DNA from: PALSA-1006 sp041660815
GTDB taxonomy: Bacteria > Pseudomonadota > Gammaproteobacteria > Burkholderiales > Gallionellaceae
Length of the DNA: 64,000 nucleotides
Direction of reading: 5' to 3'
Assembly (NCBI GenBank): GCA_041660815.1
Contig: JBAZVN010000004.1
Coordinates: 62,001-126,000, forward strand
In this document: positions 15,802 through 25,005 of the stretch, piece after piece
How the letters are laid out: every line of letters begins with the position of its first letter
How positions within the stretch are numbered: position 1 is the first letter of the stretch
Notes under the pieces: model-generated
What the model was told of the DNA's origin: nothing
What the model saw: only the letters and a program-made list of their open reading frames with translations
Database searches by the model: none
Program-made: the position numbers and the translations under genes

Positions 15802-17376
15802 ATGACCAAGCCACCCGTTACGCCCATCAATTCAGCGCAAGACAGTGTTGATCGAGTACCCCAGCATTTATTTAGGCAAGCTGTTGATCAAGCTGCCTTG
15901 GCAATTTCCATTACGGATGAACGCGCCAACATTCTGTACGCGAACGCTGCGTTTCAGCGCATCACCGGTTATGGAAAAGAAGAGATTACCGGGCACAATG
16001 AATCCATCCTGTCTTATCGCGTCACCCCCAAGTTGGTGTACGAAACCCTGTGGGCGCAAATCCAGCGGCAACGCCCGTGGAATGGTTTGCTGGTGAATAA
16101 ACGCAAAGACGGAAGCCGTTACTTGGCCGATGTCACCATCACGCCCGTGGTCAGCGAAGCTGGGATGACCACGCATTTCCTCGGCATGCAGCGTGATGTA
16201 ACCGAGGTGCACCGGCTTGAGCGTCAGGTGCAAAACCAAAAAATTCTGATCGAGTCGGTCGTTGACGCGGCCCAGGTCGCCATTGTGTTGCTGGACGATC
16301 AGGAACGTGTGCTGCTGGACAATCAGGAATACAAAAAACTGATCGCAGATTTTGGCAAAGAGCCCGCAGCCAAAATATTGGCCGCATTGCGTTTGCAGAT
16401 GGGTGATGCCTTTGTTAAGGCAGCCAATGTGCACCGCAATATTGCGCCGCGCGAACTGTGCATCGAATTTCCCGGAAATTCGCGCTGGTTTTCCTGTGCC
16501 GTATCCTGGTTTGAAGAGCAAGACGTGGGCGCTGACGCATTTTACGAGCCGCAACGCCGTCATTTTCTGCTGCTCACCATTCAGAACATCAGTGAATTAA
16601 AACGCCAGCAAGAGGCATTACGCATGAATAGTTTGCGTGCGCTGCTCTCCGAGCAGGAGCGGATTCAGGGACTTCGCGAAACGCTGGCGGGTGCGGTTTA
16701 TCAACTGGAAGGTCCGCTGAATATGCTCAATGCGGCAGCCAATATGTTGGAACGCAGACTCTCCCAGCAAACTCACAGTGTGGAAAAAAGAGGCGAAGGG
16801 GTTATCCCCGCCAGTGCCTTGGGAGATGCCATTCAAAAAAGTCGGGAAGCACTGGAAACCTTGCGTGCCTGTATTCCCGGCCTGAGTGGTGAAGCCAAGA
16901 AGTTGGTTGATTTGAATGAAGTGTTATCCGATGTGCTTAAACTTGAAACAGCCAATCTGCTGGGAGCCAGCATCGTGGTGGACTGGCTTCCTGCAGATGC
17001 GCCCGCCATTGTGCTGGGTGAGACCGCGCAATTATCCAATCTATTCAAACAACTTATTGCGAATGCGATTGAAGCGGTCAATGAGCGGCGCGGCGGACGT
17101 CGTGAAATCTGCATTGGCTGCGTGCAACATGCTGATTATTTTGATGTATTTGTGGAGGATAGCGGGTCGGGTATTGCCGAAGAGTTACGCTATAAGGTGT
17201 TTCAGCCATTTTTTACGACCAAAGGCGCAGCCCGGCAGCATCTTGGCTTAGGCCTGGCCATGGCGCACGAAATTGTCAGTCGACACAGTGGCACGATTGA
17301 TATTGATCCGGGTTATCACACCGGGTGTCGAATACGCATACAACTGCCGCGTGTCCCGGGAGAACAACATGTCTAA
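15802..17376 (+). CDS. nifL: NifL, redox- and nitrogen-sensing anti-activator of NifA
   Basis: This flavoprotein inhibits NifA when oxygen or fixed nitrogen is present. PAS1 (residues ~20-140, with NAAFQRITGYGKEEITGHN and the NGLLVNKRKDGSRYLADV strand) is the FAD redox sensor, and PAS2 (~145-285) relays the signal. The C-terminal GHKL domain has an N-box (FKQLIANAIEAV), G1 (EDSGSGIAEE) and G2 (LGLGLAMAHEIV). At the position of the phospho-acceptor His helix the protein reads LAGAVYQLEGPLNML with no His, as expected for a NifL that binds nucleotide but does not autophosphorylate. The stop overlaps the nifA start by 8 bases, which supports a stoichiometric complex. Confidence 0.95.
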   Translation: MTKPPVTPINSAQDSVDRVPQHLFRQAVDQAALAISITDERANILYANAAFQRITGYGKEEITGHNESILSYRVTPKLVYETLWAQIQRQRPWNGLLVNKRKDGSRYLADVTITPVVSEAGMTTHFLGMQRDVTEVHRLERQVQNQKILIESVVDAAQVAIVLLDDQERVLLDNQEYKKLIADFGKEPAAKILAALRLQMGDAFVKAANVHRNIAPRELCIEFPGNSRWFSCAVSWFEEQDVGADAFYEPQRRHFLLLTIQNISELKRQQEALRMNSLRALLSEQERIQGLRETLAGAVYQLEGPLNMLNAAANMLERRLSQQTHSVEKRGEGVIPASALGDAIQKSREALETLRACIPGLSGEAKKLVDLNEVLSDVLKLETANLLGASIVVDWLPADAPAIVLGETAQLSNLFKQLIANAIEAVNERRGGRREICIGCVQHADYFDVFVEDSGSGIAEELRYKVFQPFFTTKGAARQHLGLGLAMAHEIVSRHSGTIDIDPGYHTGCRIRIQLPRVPGEQHV

Positions 17377-18922
17377 CGCTTCCATAGAAGGATGGACACA
17401 CTGCGAACTCGAATTGCTGCGTTCGGAATTGCATTGTCTGTACCAGGTCAGCAAGGTGCTGTCGCATTCGCTGAATTTTAAGCAAACGCTGGATGGCGTC
17501 CTCACTGCACTGCATGACGGCATGGCTTTGGAGCGCGGCATGGTGAGCTTAATGGATGCCGAAAGCGGAGAATTGCAGATATCGCTCATGCACGGGGTTT
17601 CTGATTCCGTTACCGAAGAAGTCAGTTATCTGCCCGGTGAAGGGGTGGTGGGTGCCATTTTGAAAAATGGTAACAGCATTGTCGTTGAACGAATTATGGA
17701 TGAACCGCGTTTTCTGAGCCGGCTTGGCATCTACAATCCGCTTGGCGCATTTGTCGGTGTTCCGATTCGTATCGGTAAGAAAGTGGTTGGCGTTCTGGCC
17801 GCCCAACCCGCCATCGGGGTTAATAAAGAGCTCAATGAGTACCAGCGCTTTTTGGAAATGGTGGCCAATTTAATCGGGCAAAGTGTGCGTCTATCCCAGG
17901 AAGTGGCGCAGGAAAAAATGGAGATCGCCGAGGAGCGTGATGTGCTGCGCCGCACCGTGCGTGGACAGTTCGGCTTTGACAATATCATCGGTCATACCCA
18001 GTCAATGCGCCGCATCTTCGAACAGGTGCGTCTGGTGGCAAAGTGGAATACCACGGTTTTGATTCGAGGCGAGACCGGTACCGGTAAAGAACTGATTGCC
18101 AATGCCATTCATTACAACTCTCCCCGCGCGCGGGGCAGTTACGTCAAACTTAACTGTGCCGCATTGCCCGAAACCTTGCTGGAGTCGGAATTATTCGGTC
18201 ATGAAAAAGGGGCGTTCACCGGTGCGGTTGCGCAACGCAAAGGGCGCTTTGAACAAGCCGACGGTGGCACGGTTTTTCTGGATGAAATCGGTGAAATTTC
18301 CGCGCCGTTTCAGGCAAAGTTGTTGCGTGTTTTGCAGGAAGGCGAGCTGGAGCGGATCGGCGGAACGCGCACCATAAAAGTGGATGTGCGCGTGGTTGCC
18401 GCGACGCACCGGGATTTGGAAGCGGAGGTGGAAAGAGGGCGTTTCCGCGAGGACTTGTATTACCGGCTTAACGTGATGCCTTTATATCTGCCGCCACTGC
18501 GCGAGCGTATGGAAGACATCCCAGAAATCGCGCGTTTTCTGGTGGATAAAATCGGCACGCATCAGGGGCGTCAGCTGAGTTTGACCGAGACTGCGCTGCG
18601 CGTGTTGCTGCATCATGACTGGCCGGGCAATGTGCGCGAATTGGAAAATTGTTTGGAACGCGCCGCCGTGATGACCGAAGGAAATGTCATTGACCGTGAT
18701 GCCGTGTTGCTCACCGGAATCGATGAAAAGATTTCTGTGAGTCAGGGCGCGGTGCAGCAGTTTAATTCGGACGATCCCAATCTTGACGAGCGTGAAAAAG
18801 TTATCGCCGCGCTGGAGCATGCGGGGTGGGTGCAGGCCAAAGCCGCACGTTTGCTGGATATGACGCCTCGCCAAATAGCTTATCGTATTCAAACACTTAA
18901 TATAAAAGTAAAACAAATATAA
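17369..18922 (+). CDS. nifA: NifA, sigma-54 activator of the nif regulon
   Basis: The 517-residue activator has an N-terminal GAF domain (~20-175) and an AAA+ domain with Walker A GETGTGK (234-240), the sigma-54 contact loop GAFTGA (281-286) and Walker B FLDE (~303-306). A C-terminal Fis-type HTH (AKAARLLDMTPRQIAYRI) binds TGT-N10-ACA. The Cys-rich linker of oxygen-sensitive NifA (C-x4-C between the AAA+ domain and HTH) is absent, consistent with control through NifL. The ATG at 17369 follows GGGAG and overlaps nifL by 8 bases; a longer frame from 17273 would lie inside nifL. A c-di-GMP gene follows after two bases. Confidence 0.97.
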   Translation: MSNASIEGWTHCELELLRSELHCLYQVSKVLSHSLNFKQTLDGVLTALHDGMALERGMVSLMDAESGELQISLMHGVSDSVTEEVSYLPGEGVVGAILKNGNSIVVERIMDEPRFLSRLGIYNPLGAFVGVPIRIGKKVVGVLAAQPAIGVNKELNEYQRFLEMVANLIGQSVRLSQEVAQEKMEIAEERDVLRRTVRGQFGFDNIIGHTQSMRRIFEQVRLVAKWNTTVLIRGETGTGKELIANAIHYNSPRARGSYVKLNCAALPETLLESELFGHEKGAFTGAVAQRKGRFEQADGGTVFLDEIGEISAPFQAKLLRVLQEGELERIGGTRTIKVDVRVVAATHRDLEAEVERGRFREDLYYRLNVMPLYLPPLRERMEDIPEIARFLVDKIGTHQGRQLSLTETALRVLLHHDWPGNVRELENCLERAAVMTEGNVIDRDAVLLTGIDEKISVSQGAVQQFNSDDPNLDEREKVIAALEHAGWVQAKAARLLDMTPRQIAYRIQTLNIKVKQI

Positions 18923-18924
18923 GC

Positions 18925-21111
18925 ATGCATGCACTTTATTCACAGTTGACCGAAATCGGAATTGATGCCGGTGAAATAACGCAGCGGCAAGCATTTTTAT
19001 CCTTCAGTGAGAAGGACGTAAATTTGCTCAAATCAATACACGCGATGCTGGAAACGCATCGCGATGAACTGACCGGGATTTTTTACGACCACTTGCTGAA
19101 CTTCCCGGAAATTCGCCCGTTGCTGGGCGACGAAGCCAAGTTGGCACGACTGAAGCATGCCCAGAGTATTTATTTTAGCCAGCTCACCGCGGGAAGTTAC
19201 GACCAAACCTATGTGGAAAACCGTTTGCATATCGGACTGGTGCATCAGCGCGTTGGATTAACGCCAAAATGGTATATGAGCGCTTATTGCAAATACCTGA
19301 CTGAAGTTATTCCGCTGGTGTATGGGCAGTTTCGCGATCAACCGGAATTTGTTCTGGATGCGTGTAATGCCCTGCTTAAAGTCATTTTTTTCGATATGGG
19401 TTTGGCTCTGGATACCTACTTTCATGCCGAACACAAAGCGTTAATGCTGGCACGCAGTTATACCGAACAAATTGTCAGCAATATGCCAATCGGTTTTATT
19501 GTCATGGGGCAAAACGGGAAAATTCGTCTCGCCAATAATGCGGTTTTGCGGATGTTTAATTTGGGCGCAAATGCGGCATGGCTTGGAAAAGCACCGGACG
19601 ATTTTCTCGGCGTTACTTCACTCGATGAAAAAATTGCCGAGGTATTGAAAAGCGGAGCTGCATGCAATGATTTTGGATTTGACCGTAGCCTTGCCGGTGA
19701 AACACGTTCCTATCTGGCCGATATTTCCCCGGCTCAAATGGGCGATGAGCAAGTCGTGTTATTTATGGTGCAGGACATCACGCTGCGCAAGCAATCCGAA
19801 GAAGAAATTCACCGTCTGGCATTTTATGATTCGCTGACCCAATTGCCCAATCGCCGCCTGCTGCATGAAAGACTGTTACAAAGCATGTCGATTAGTGCGC
19901 GGAGCGGAAAGTACGGCGCGGTCATGTTTATTGACTTGGATAACTTTAAAAATCTTAACGATACACAAGGGCATGATGTCGGGGATTTATTGCTTCAGGA
20001 AGTCGCCAGCAGGCTGATTCATAATTTGCGGGAAGGGGACACGGTAGCCCGTTTGGGCGGCGATGAATTTGTGGTCGCGTTGGAATCGTTACACAGTCTG
20101 TCGCATGACGCGGCAAATCTGTCCGAGACCATTGCCGAAAAAATCCGTGTCGAATTGGGCAGACCGTACCTGCTCAACGGCATTGAACATCATAGCTCGC
20201 CGAGTATGGGGGTCAGCTTGTTTCTTGGTCACCAAAATACGCTGGAGGAAGTTTTAAAACAGGCCGACCTTGCCATGTATCAAGCCAAGGCAGCGGGGCG
20301 CAATAAGGTGTGTTTCTTTGATCCGGCAATGCAGGCTGAAATGGAATTCCGCGCGACCCTGGAAAGAGATTTGCGCGCCTCGTTAGCCTTGCAACAACTT
20401 TCCCTGCATTATCAGATGCAGGTTGATGAAACCGGCCATATTTTAGGCGCCGAAGCGTTAATCCGCTGGCAACACCCGCAGCGCGGAATGGTCTCTCCGG
20501 GACAATTTATTCCGCTGGCCGAAGAAATTGGCATGATTCTGCCCATCGGTGACTGGGTAATTGAACAAGCCTGCGCGCAATTAAAAAAGTGGGAAATGCA
20601 CCCGGTGATGCGCAAAATTCAGCTTTCCGTGAATGTCAGTCCGCGACAATTGAGTCAACCGTATTTTGTCGAGCAGGTAAAAGAGGCCATTGAAAAATCC
20701 GGCATCCGGACTTCGCAGTTGAAATTGGAACTCACCGAAAGTTTTATCCTGAATGATGTGGATGAGGCGATCGAAAAAATGCAGGAGCTGCGCAGCATCG
20801 GTATTCGTTTTGCTATGGATGATTTTGGCACCGGGTATTCATCCTTAGCCTATCTAAACCGACTGCCGCTGGAGCAGCTCAAGATCGACCAGTCCTTTGT
20901 GCGTGATATTGCACTTAGCAAAAACAGCAGCGTTATGGTGCGCACTATCATCAACATTGCCAATAATTTCGGCTTGGAAGTGGTTGCCGAAGGCGTTGAG
21001 ACGGACGCGCAACTTTCATTTTTGCGCCAATACGGATGCAATAAATTTCAGGGTTACCTGTTTGGGAAACCGGTTCCGGTGGCGGAGTTTGAACGAATCT
21101 GTCTTTTATAG
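18925..21111 (+). CDS. Globin-coupled sensor with PAS, GGDEF and EAL domains
   Basis: This 728-residue cytoplasmic protein should make and/or degrade cyclic di-GMP in response to heme-bound oxygen. The N-terminal ~170 residues form a globin-coupled sensor domain; the proximal His is probably His107 in GLVHQRVGLTPKWY. A PAS domain follows (~185-290). The cyclase domain has the intact catalytic GGDEF (378-382) with an inhibitory RxxD site (REGD) five residues before it. The phosphodiesterase domain keeps EALIRW (from Glu510), NVSPRQL, LELTES, DDFGTGYSSL and VAEGVET, so both halves look active. It starts two bases after nifA and is probably co-transcribed with nifLA. Confidence 0.92.
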   Translation: MHALYSQLTEIGIDAGEITQRQAFLSFSEKDVNLLKSIHAMLETHRDELTGIFYDHLLNFPEIRPLLGDEAKLARLKHAQSIYFSQLTAGSYDQTYVENRLHIGLVHQRVGLTPKWYMSAYCKYLTEVIPLVYGQFRDQPEFVLDACNALLKVIFFDMGLALDTYFHAEHKALMLARSYTEQIVSNMPIGFIVMGQNGKIRLANNAVLRMFNLGANAAWLGKAPDDFLGVTSLDEKIAEVLKSGAACNDFGFDRSLAGETRSYLADISPAQMGDEQVVLFMVQDITLRKQSEEEIHRLAFYDSLTQLPNRRLLHERLLQSMSISARSGKYGAVMFIDLDNFKNLNDTQGHDVGDLLLQEVASRLIHNLREGDTVARLGGDEFVVALESLHSLSHDAANLSETIAEKIRVELGRPYLLNGIEHHSSPSMGVSLFLGHQNTLEEVLKQADLAMYQAKAAGRNKVCFFDPAMQAEMEFRATLERDLRASLALQQLSLHYQMQVDETGHILGAEALIRWQHPQRGMVSPGQFIPLAEEIGMILPIGDWVIEQACAQLKKWEMHPVMRKIQLSVNVSPRQLSQPYFVEQVKEAIEKSGIRTSQLKLELTESFILNDVDEAIEKMQELRSIGIRFAMDDFGTGYSSLAYLNRLPLEQLKIDQSFVRDIALSKNSSVMVRTIINIANNFGLEVVAEGVETDAQLSFLRQYGCNKFQGYLFGKPVPVAEFERICLL

Positions 21112-21125
21112 GCACGATAATTGCA
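21110..21125 (+). promoter_or_regulatory. Sigma-54 promoter upstream of the nif11 gene
   Basis: AGGCACGATAATTGCA matches TGGCACG-N4-TTGCA except at the first base. It begins within the stop codon of the preceding gene. The predicted start is near 21136, about 88 bases before the nif11 ATG. No exact NifA dyad was found within 200 bp upstream. Confidence 0.65.
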
Positions 21126-21223
21126 GTATATCTCGCAAGGCTGAAATTACATCTCTTCAACCGACAATTTCGGAATATGAATTATTCCGTTGTTTTATTT
21201 ACTCCAAAATAAGCGAGACAACC

Positions 21224-21442
21224 ATGTCAATCAAAGACATCAAAGGATTTTCAGATAAGGCCAAATCCGACCCGGAACTGAAAGCAAAATTAATCGCCTG
21301 TCAAAAGGTGCGCGAGCTGCTTACCCTGGCTAGCGAGAATGGTTTCCAATTCATCGAGGATGAAATGTATCCGCCCAACGAGCCGCAATTCACCGCCGAC
21401 CAGCTTTCTGAACGCTTGGCTAAAGCGTTGTTGCGTGCCTGA
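21224..21442 (+). CDS. Nif11-family protein
   Basis: This 72-residue protein has the Nif11 domain pattern: an N-terminal MSIKDIKGFSDKAKSDPEL, a central helix, and SENGFQFIEDEM. In cyanobacteria and in nif clusters such proteins are small and of unknown role; in peptide-natural-product clusters the same fold serves as a leader peptide. No maturation enzymes or peptide core with a GG cleavage site occur here, so a nif-linked role is more likely. The start at 21224 is the only family-like ATG; a longer frame runs back into the previous gene. Confidence 0.8.
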   Translation: MSIKDIKGFSDKAKSDPELKAKLIACQKVRELLTLASENGFQFIEDEMYPPNEPQFTADQLSERLAKALLRA

Positions 21443-21447
21443 TTAGC

Positions 21448-21756
21448 ATGGGAAACGCGCACAGCGAAAACCGGGGAACAGTCCGGTTTTTTGTCACCTA
21501 CACCGGCGTAAAGCTACCGTTCAAACTGATCAATGAGTTGCAAGCCAGCGAAGTGGAGAACCGCAACACCTTTTTTCGCGGCTATTTTGACGAGCAGGAT
21601 CGCCTCACCGGATTCGACAAGCTTGCCTATGGCGAAATCGAGCTCGCGCATCATTACACCTATCACGATAACGGCATGTTGAAAGCAGCGGAGATTACCG
21701 ACATTGATGGTGAGATAACTGAAATGACATTCGATGCCGAGAACATCGCCGGGTGA
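21448..21756 (+). CDS. DUF6156-like small protein of nif clusters
   Basis: This is a 102-residue protein of unknown function. The core RFFVTYTGVKLPFKLINEL, then FFRGYFDEQDRLTGFDKLAYGEIEL, resembles the DUF6156 family; the assignment is from memory. It starts 5 bases after the nif11 stop and overlaps the methyltransferase start (GTGA), so the three genes form one operon. A decayed copy of its 3' end is present at 30220-30300. Confidence 0.7.
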   Translation: MGNAHSENRGTVRFFVTYTGVKLPFKLINELQASEVENRNTFFRGYFDEQDRLTGFDKLAYGEIELAHHYTYHDNGMLKAAEITDIDGEITEMTFDAENIAG

Positions 21757-22451
21757 CCCTGGACACGGCAAAGATCGGCACTGCTCTCACCAGTCAGGAT
21801 GACCTCCTGTGGCTGGATTTCTGGCTAGCCCAACGTACCGATTTCCACCAATCACTCGTCAATCCTTTGCTGAGCAGATTCTGGTCTAGTTTGGAGTCGA
21901 CACGAAGTAGTCGCGTATTCGTGCCGCTATGCGGCAAAAGTCTGGACATGCTATGGTTGGCTCAACAAGGATATGAAGTGATAGGGGTTGAGTTGAGTCC
22001 CGTGGCAGTGGAAGATTTCTTCCGTGAAAATGGCTTGCACCCTGTTCAACGGCAGGTGGGACAGTTCAATTTATGGAGCGACGGCAAACTGAGCATCTTG
22101 TGCGGAGACTACTTCGCCCTGACCGCAGAAGATATCGGCCAGTTCGATACCGTTTATGATCGCGCTTCGCTGACCGCATTTCCAGAGAGCATTCGCGGTC
22201 GATACGTCGAACAATTAAGCCGGCTGGTGCCGAAGACCGCCAAGATTTTATTGCTGACCATTGAGGACGCTGCTGAAGATGCGACCATCGCCCAAGCCAA
22301 TGGCATCGATGCAGAGATCACTTCACTCTTCACTCCAAAGTTCGATATCGACCTCGCTCATGTCGAAAGCGTATTCGAACTTGATCCTGAATTGCCACGG
22401 CTACCGGCCAAACGTGCCGAGTACAAAGTCTATCGGATTTGCGCCAGATAG
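21753..22451 (+). CDS. Thiopurine S-methyltransferase-family protein
   Basis: This 232-residue SAM-dependent methyltransferase belongs to the TPMT superfamily. Family motifs are FWLAQRTDFHQSLVNPLL near residue 22-40, the SAM-binding RVFVPLCGKSLDMLWLAQQGYEVIGVELS, and DTVYDRASLTAFP. In other bacteria members detoxify tellurite or selenite or methylate thiols. The first codon is a GTG overlapping the previous stop by four bases. The N-terminal ~15 residues are unusual for the family, so an internal start is possible, though no good ribosome site marks one. Confidence 0.85.
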   Translation: MTLDTAKIGTALTSQDDLLWLDFWLAQRTDFHQSLVNPLLSRFWSSLESTRSSRVFVPLCGKSLDMLWLAQQGYEVIGVELSPVAVEDFFRENGLHPVQRQVGQFNLWSDGKLSILCGDYFALTAEDIGQFDTVYDRASLTAFPESIRGRYVEQLSRLVPKTAKILLLTIEDAAEDATIAQANGIDAEITSLFTPKFDIDLAHVESVFELDPELPRLPAKRAEYKVYRICAR

Positions 22452-22538
22452 CGGTTCAAGAATTAAGGTACTTAGACTTGCTGGGGCAGCTCGCAAACTT
22501 TGAAAAAATATATGTCCTTGCATCGCGACAGATCACAT

Positions 22539-24569
22539 TCAACCCATAGTAGATGCTGAAGCTGTTGAGTCATAGAAGCAGATCATATTGCGCCCTCTTT
22601 CCTTGGCTTGATACATCGCCGCATCCCCCCGTTTAAGAATGCCCTCCGCCGTGTCTTCATGGTCAATAAAAATGACGACGCCAATACTCACCGTACAGCG
22701 ATGCACAACTGTTGGATTTTCAGAGCCTTCCATTCCGGTTGTCAACAAATACGGCTCGGCCAAAGAAGCCAGTATCTTCTCTGCTACGACTCTCGCTTGT
22801 GAAGTTGCTTCATTTTTATCTATCTTCAACTCACTTAGCATGATCACGAACTCATCCCCACCAAAACGGGCCACCGTATCAATCTCACGGATTGCGTCTT
22901 TCAGTCGGTTCGCTACTTCAATGAGGAGCAGGTCGCCTACAGCATGGCCATAAGTGTCATTGAGCGGTTTGAAGTTATCCAGATCAAGAAACATCAATGC
23001 GCCATAACAACCGGTTCGTTTACCCAGTGCCATGGCTTGCCCCAAGCGATCATTGAGCAAGCGGCGATTGGGAAGATTTGTCAGCGGGTCGTAGTAGGCT
23101 AGCTGGTGAATCCGCTCTTCCATTTGTTTTCGCTGCGTAATGTCGCGCGTGATAGCCAAATGCATCGTTTCTCCGTTTTCGAACATCGGAACTGCATTAG
23201 TTTCCAGCCAGCGACGCCCGCCCTTTAGCCCGACGACCTCAAATTGCATTTGAGCCGACTCGCCAGCAATAACGCGCTTGTGCATCTTCGCAAAAGCTTC
23301 CCGATACTCGGGGGCGATCACATCAAGCACCGGTAGTCCGGAAACCTGTTCCCATGCGTTTGCTTCGATCATGGCCAAACCTGCCGGATTCATTTGAACT
23401 AGTCGCCCCTGCGCATCGATAGTCTTGATACATTCAGGTTCGTTATCAATGACCGTCTGCAAGTGAGCCTCACTGCGCTTTAGTAATTTTCCTTGCAATA
23501 ACAAAGCACTATGTTCCATATTTAGTTTTCGTTTTGTCACTATCAAACGAAAACCTAACAACAATATTGCCAAAATGGCCACTAAAATAGTGACTATCTG
23601 CCAAAGATATCGCTGCCAGACGTCATGCAAGTTGAATTGGGGAGCCTTATCAAACGGCGGCATTCTTAATTCTTTGAGCAAGTCAGAAACTGGAGTGTAA
23701 TCAGAGGGGACAACAAAACCATGTATCCCCATCGCCCGAGTAGCAACGGTGTTTTCTTCCATCGTAAACAGGGCTGCTGCGACATGCCGTGCAATGTTTT
23801 CATCCGTGCTGGGCAATGACGCAAATGGCCACTCCGGATAAAGCCGGGTAGAAACCTTTTGCGAGAATTTCGGGTGGTCTTGAAGGTTTAATATTTTGAT
23901 TTGCGAGAGATCGATCTTGCCTTCGTGAGTCATATGCTCCAGAACTCCTGTGCGTACAAATCCGATCTCTGCGCGCCCGGAAAGCACAGCCTTTACCACG
24001 TTGTCATGAGGCATACCTGTTGTCATCAAGCGCACTTGGTTCGGAAACGTAATTCCCTTCAGGCTCAGCTCATATGCCTGCATCTGATAGCCGCCAAGCG
24101 AATCTGTACTGGTGGCGGCGACGGTTTTACCCTTGACGTCACTTAAAGAGCGGATATCGGCTTGATCTGCGCGACAGAAGATCACACCGCCGAATTCCGT
24201 ACTTGCATGACCGTGGTCATCTACCGCCAACGTGGCAAGTGGCGCAGTTAATCCGATACGCTTCGTCAGCAACACGTAATGCCCCGGATTGGTCAGTACA
24301 AAATCCAGATGCTTTCCTGCGGTCGCTTCTTCCAGTTCGGGATAGGTATAGGCCTCGACAACAAAATCCATCCCCGGAATGGCTTTCTTCAGCGCAACTG
24401 CCAGCGGCTGCCATTGCTCAAGTGTCTGCGGCTTGGGGCGGAATGCGAGAACGCCAATATGAATTGATTCTATGGCGCTAGCTGGGATACTTAATAGAAG
24501 AGAGATGGTTAAACAGATGAACTGAACCAAAAAACGCTGAGCCACATGCTTACTGATATGCAGAACCAT
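22539..24569 (-). CDS. Periplasmic PhnD-like sensor fused to PAS and GGDEF
   Basis: This 676-residue membrane-bound diguanylate cyclase starts with a signal peptide or anchor (residues ~12-32), then a PhnD/SsuA-like solute-binding domain in the periplasm (IHIGVLAFRPKP to about residue 295, with VLTNPGHYVLL and KGKTVAATSTDSLGGY). A transmembrane helix (WQIVTILVAILAILLLGFRL, ~325-345) links it to a cytoplasmic PAS domain and a GGDEF domain with intact FGGDEF and an upstream RxxD inhibitory site (REID). The fold suggests sensing of a phosphonate- or phosphite-like ligand, but the ligand is unknown. The gene converges with the TPMT gene and has no obvious link to nif. Confidence 0.9.
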   Translation of the reverse strand: MVLHISKHVAQRFLVQFICLTISLLLSIPASAIESIHIGVLAFRPKPQTLEQWQPLAVALKKAIPGMDFVVEAYTYPELEEATAGKHLDFVLTNPGHYVLLTKRIGLTAPLATLAVDDHGHASTEFGGVIFCRADQADIRSLSDVKGKTVAATSTDSLGGYQMQAYELSLKGITFPNQVRLMTTGMPHDNVVKAVLSGRAEIGFVRTGVLEHMTHEGKIDLSQIKILNLQDHPKFSQKVSTRLYPEWPFASLPSTDENIARHVAAALFTMEENTVATRAMGIHGFVVPSDYTPVSDLLKELRMPPFDKAPQFNLHDVWQRYLWQIVTILVAILAILLLGFRLIVTKRKLNMEHSALLLQGKLLKRSEAHLQTVIDNEPECIKTIDAQGRLVQMNPAGLAMIEANAWEQVSGLPVLDVIAPEYREAFAKMHKRVIAGESAQMQFEVVGLKGGRRWLETNAVPMFENGETMHLAITRDITQRKQMEERIHQLAYYDPLTNLPNRRLLNDRLGQAMALGKRTGCYGALMFLDLDNFKPLNDTYGHAVGDLLLIEVANRLKDAIREIDTVARFGGDEFVIMLSELKIDKNEATSQARVVAEKILASLAEPYLLTTGMEGSENPTVVHRCTVSIGVVIFIDHEDTAEGILKRGDAAMYQAKERGRNMICFYDSTASASTMG

Positions 24570-24603
24570 AATGGCTAAAGTCTATTCCTATGCCTATCAA
24601 TAT

Positions 24604-24945
24604 TCAAGTGGAAGCGCGCTTCATGTAATGTGACAGGCCACTAAATATTTTAGTCGTAGCGCAATTTGATATCGCCTTTCCCAGATAATCCGCCATCAGT
24701 CTAGGCGACCAATTGTCATCTGCCCCATGCCAAATGTGAGTATCGACGGTGATACCGGAAAGCGTGTCTTTCCACGGATGCACGTATGCCCGAATATCTC
24801 TGGCGTAGCCTTGGACGCGCCCCGTAAAGCAAGACCTTAATACGCTGGAAATATTGGATTGAAATTCACGATTCTCTGCCAAAATTTTGTCTTCACCTTC
24901 GGCGCTGGCGAACAACAAACGAAATAATGCCTTTGGGAAAAGCAA
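24604..24945 (-). pseudogene. C-terminal fragment of an alpha/beta hydrolase
   Basis: The 113-residue frame is the C-terminal third of the hydrolase at 30490-31221 and is nearly identical to it over the shared region. It keeps the acid residue motif HIWHGADDNWSP and, unlike the other copy, the downstream catalytic His in GLSHY and its own natural end. The N-terminal part with the nucleophile is missing, so it cannot be an enzyme. Confidence 0.8.
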
Positions 24946-24954
24946 AGCAAGAAC
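24625..24954. repeat. 330-bp direct repeat, copy 1
   Basis: This segment is repeated in the same orientation at 30430-30759 (offset 5805) with about a dozen visible substitutions and no obvious gaps. It covers the 3' part of an alpha/beta-hydrolase gene. Similarity ends abruptly on both sides. Confidence 0.85.
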
Positions 24955-25005
24955 AGATCAGTGGTTGCGCTTCCGGGCGCTCTTCTTGCGAGCGTCAGCG
25001 CATTC

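Noticed and set aside
21224..21442. Nif11-type leader peptide of a RiPP cluster
   Set aside because: No GG cleavage motif with a core peptide, and no LanM, radical-SAM or transporter genes nearby.
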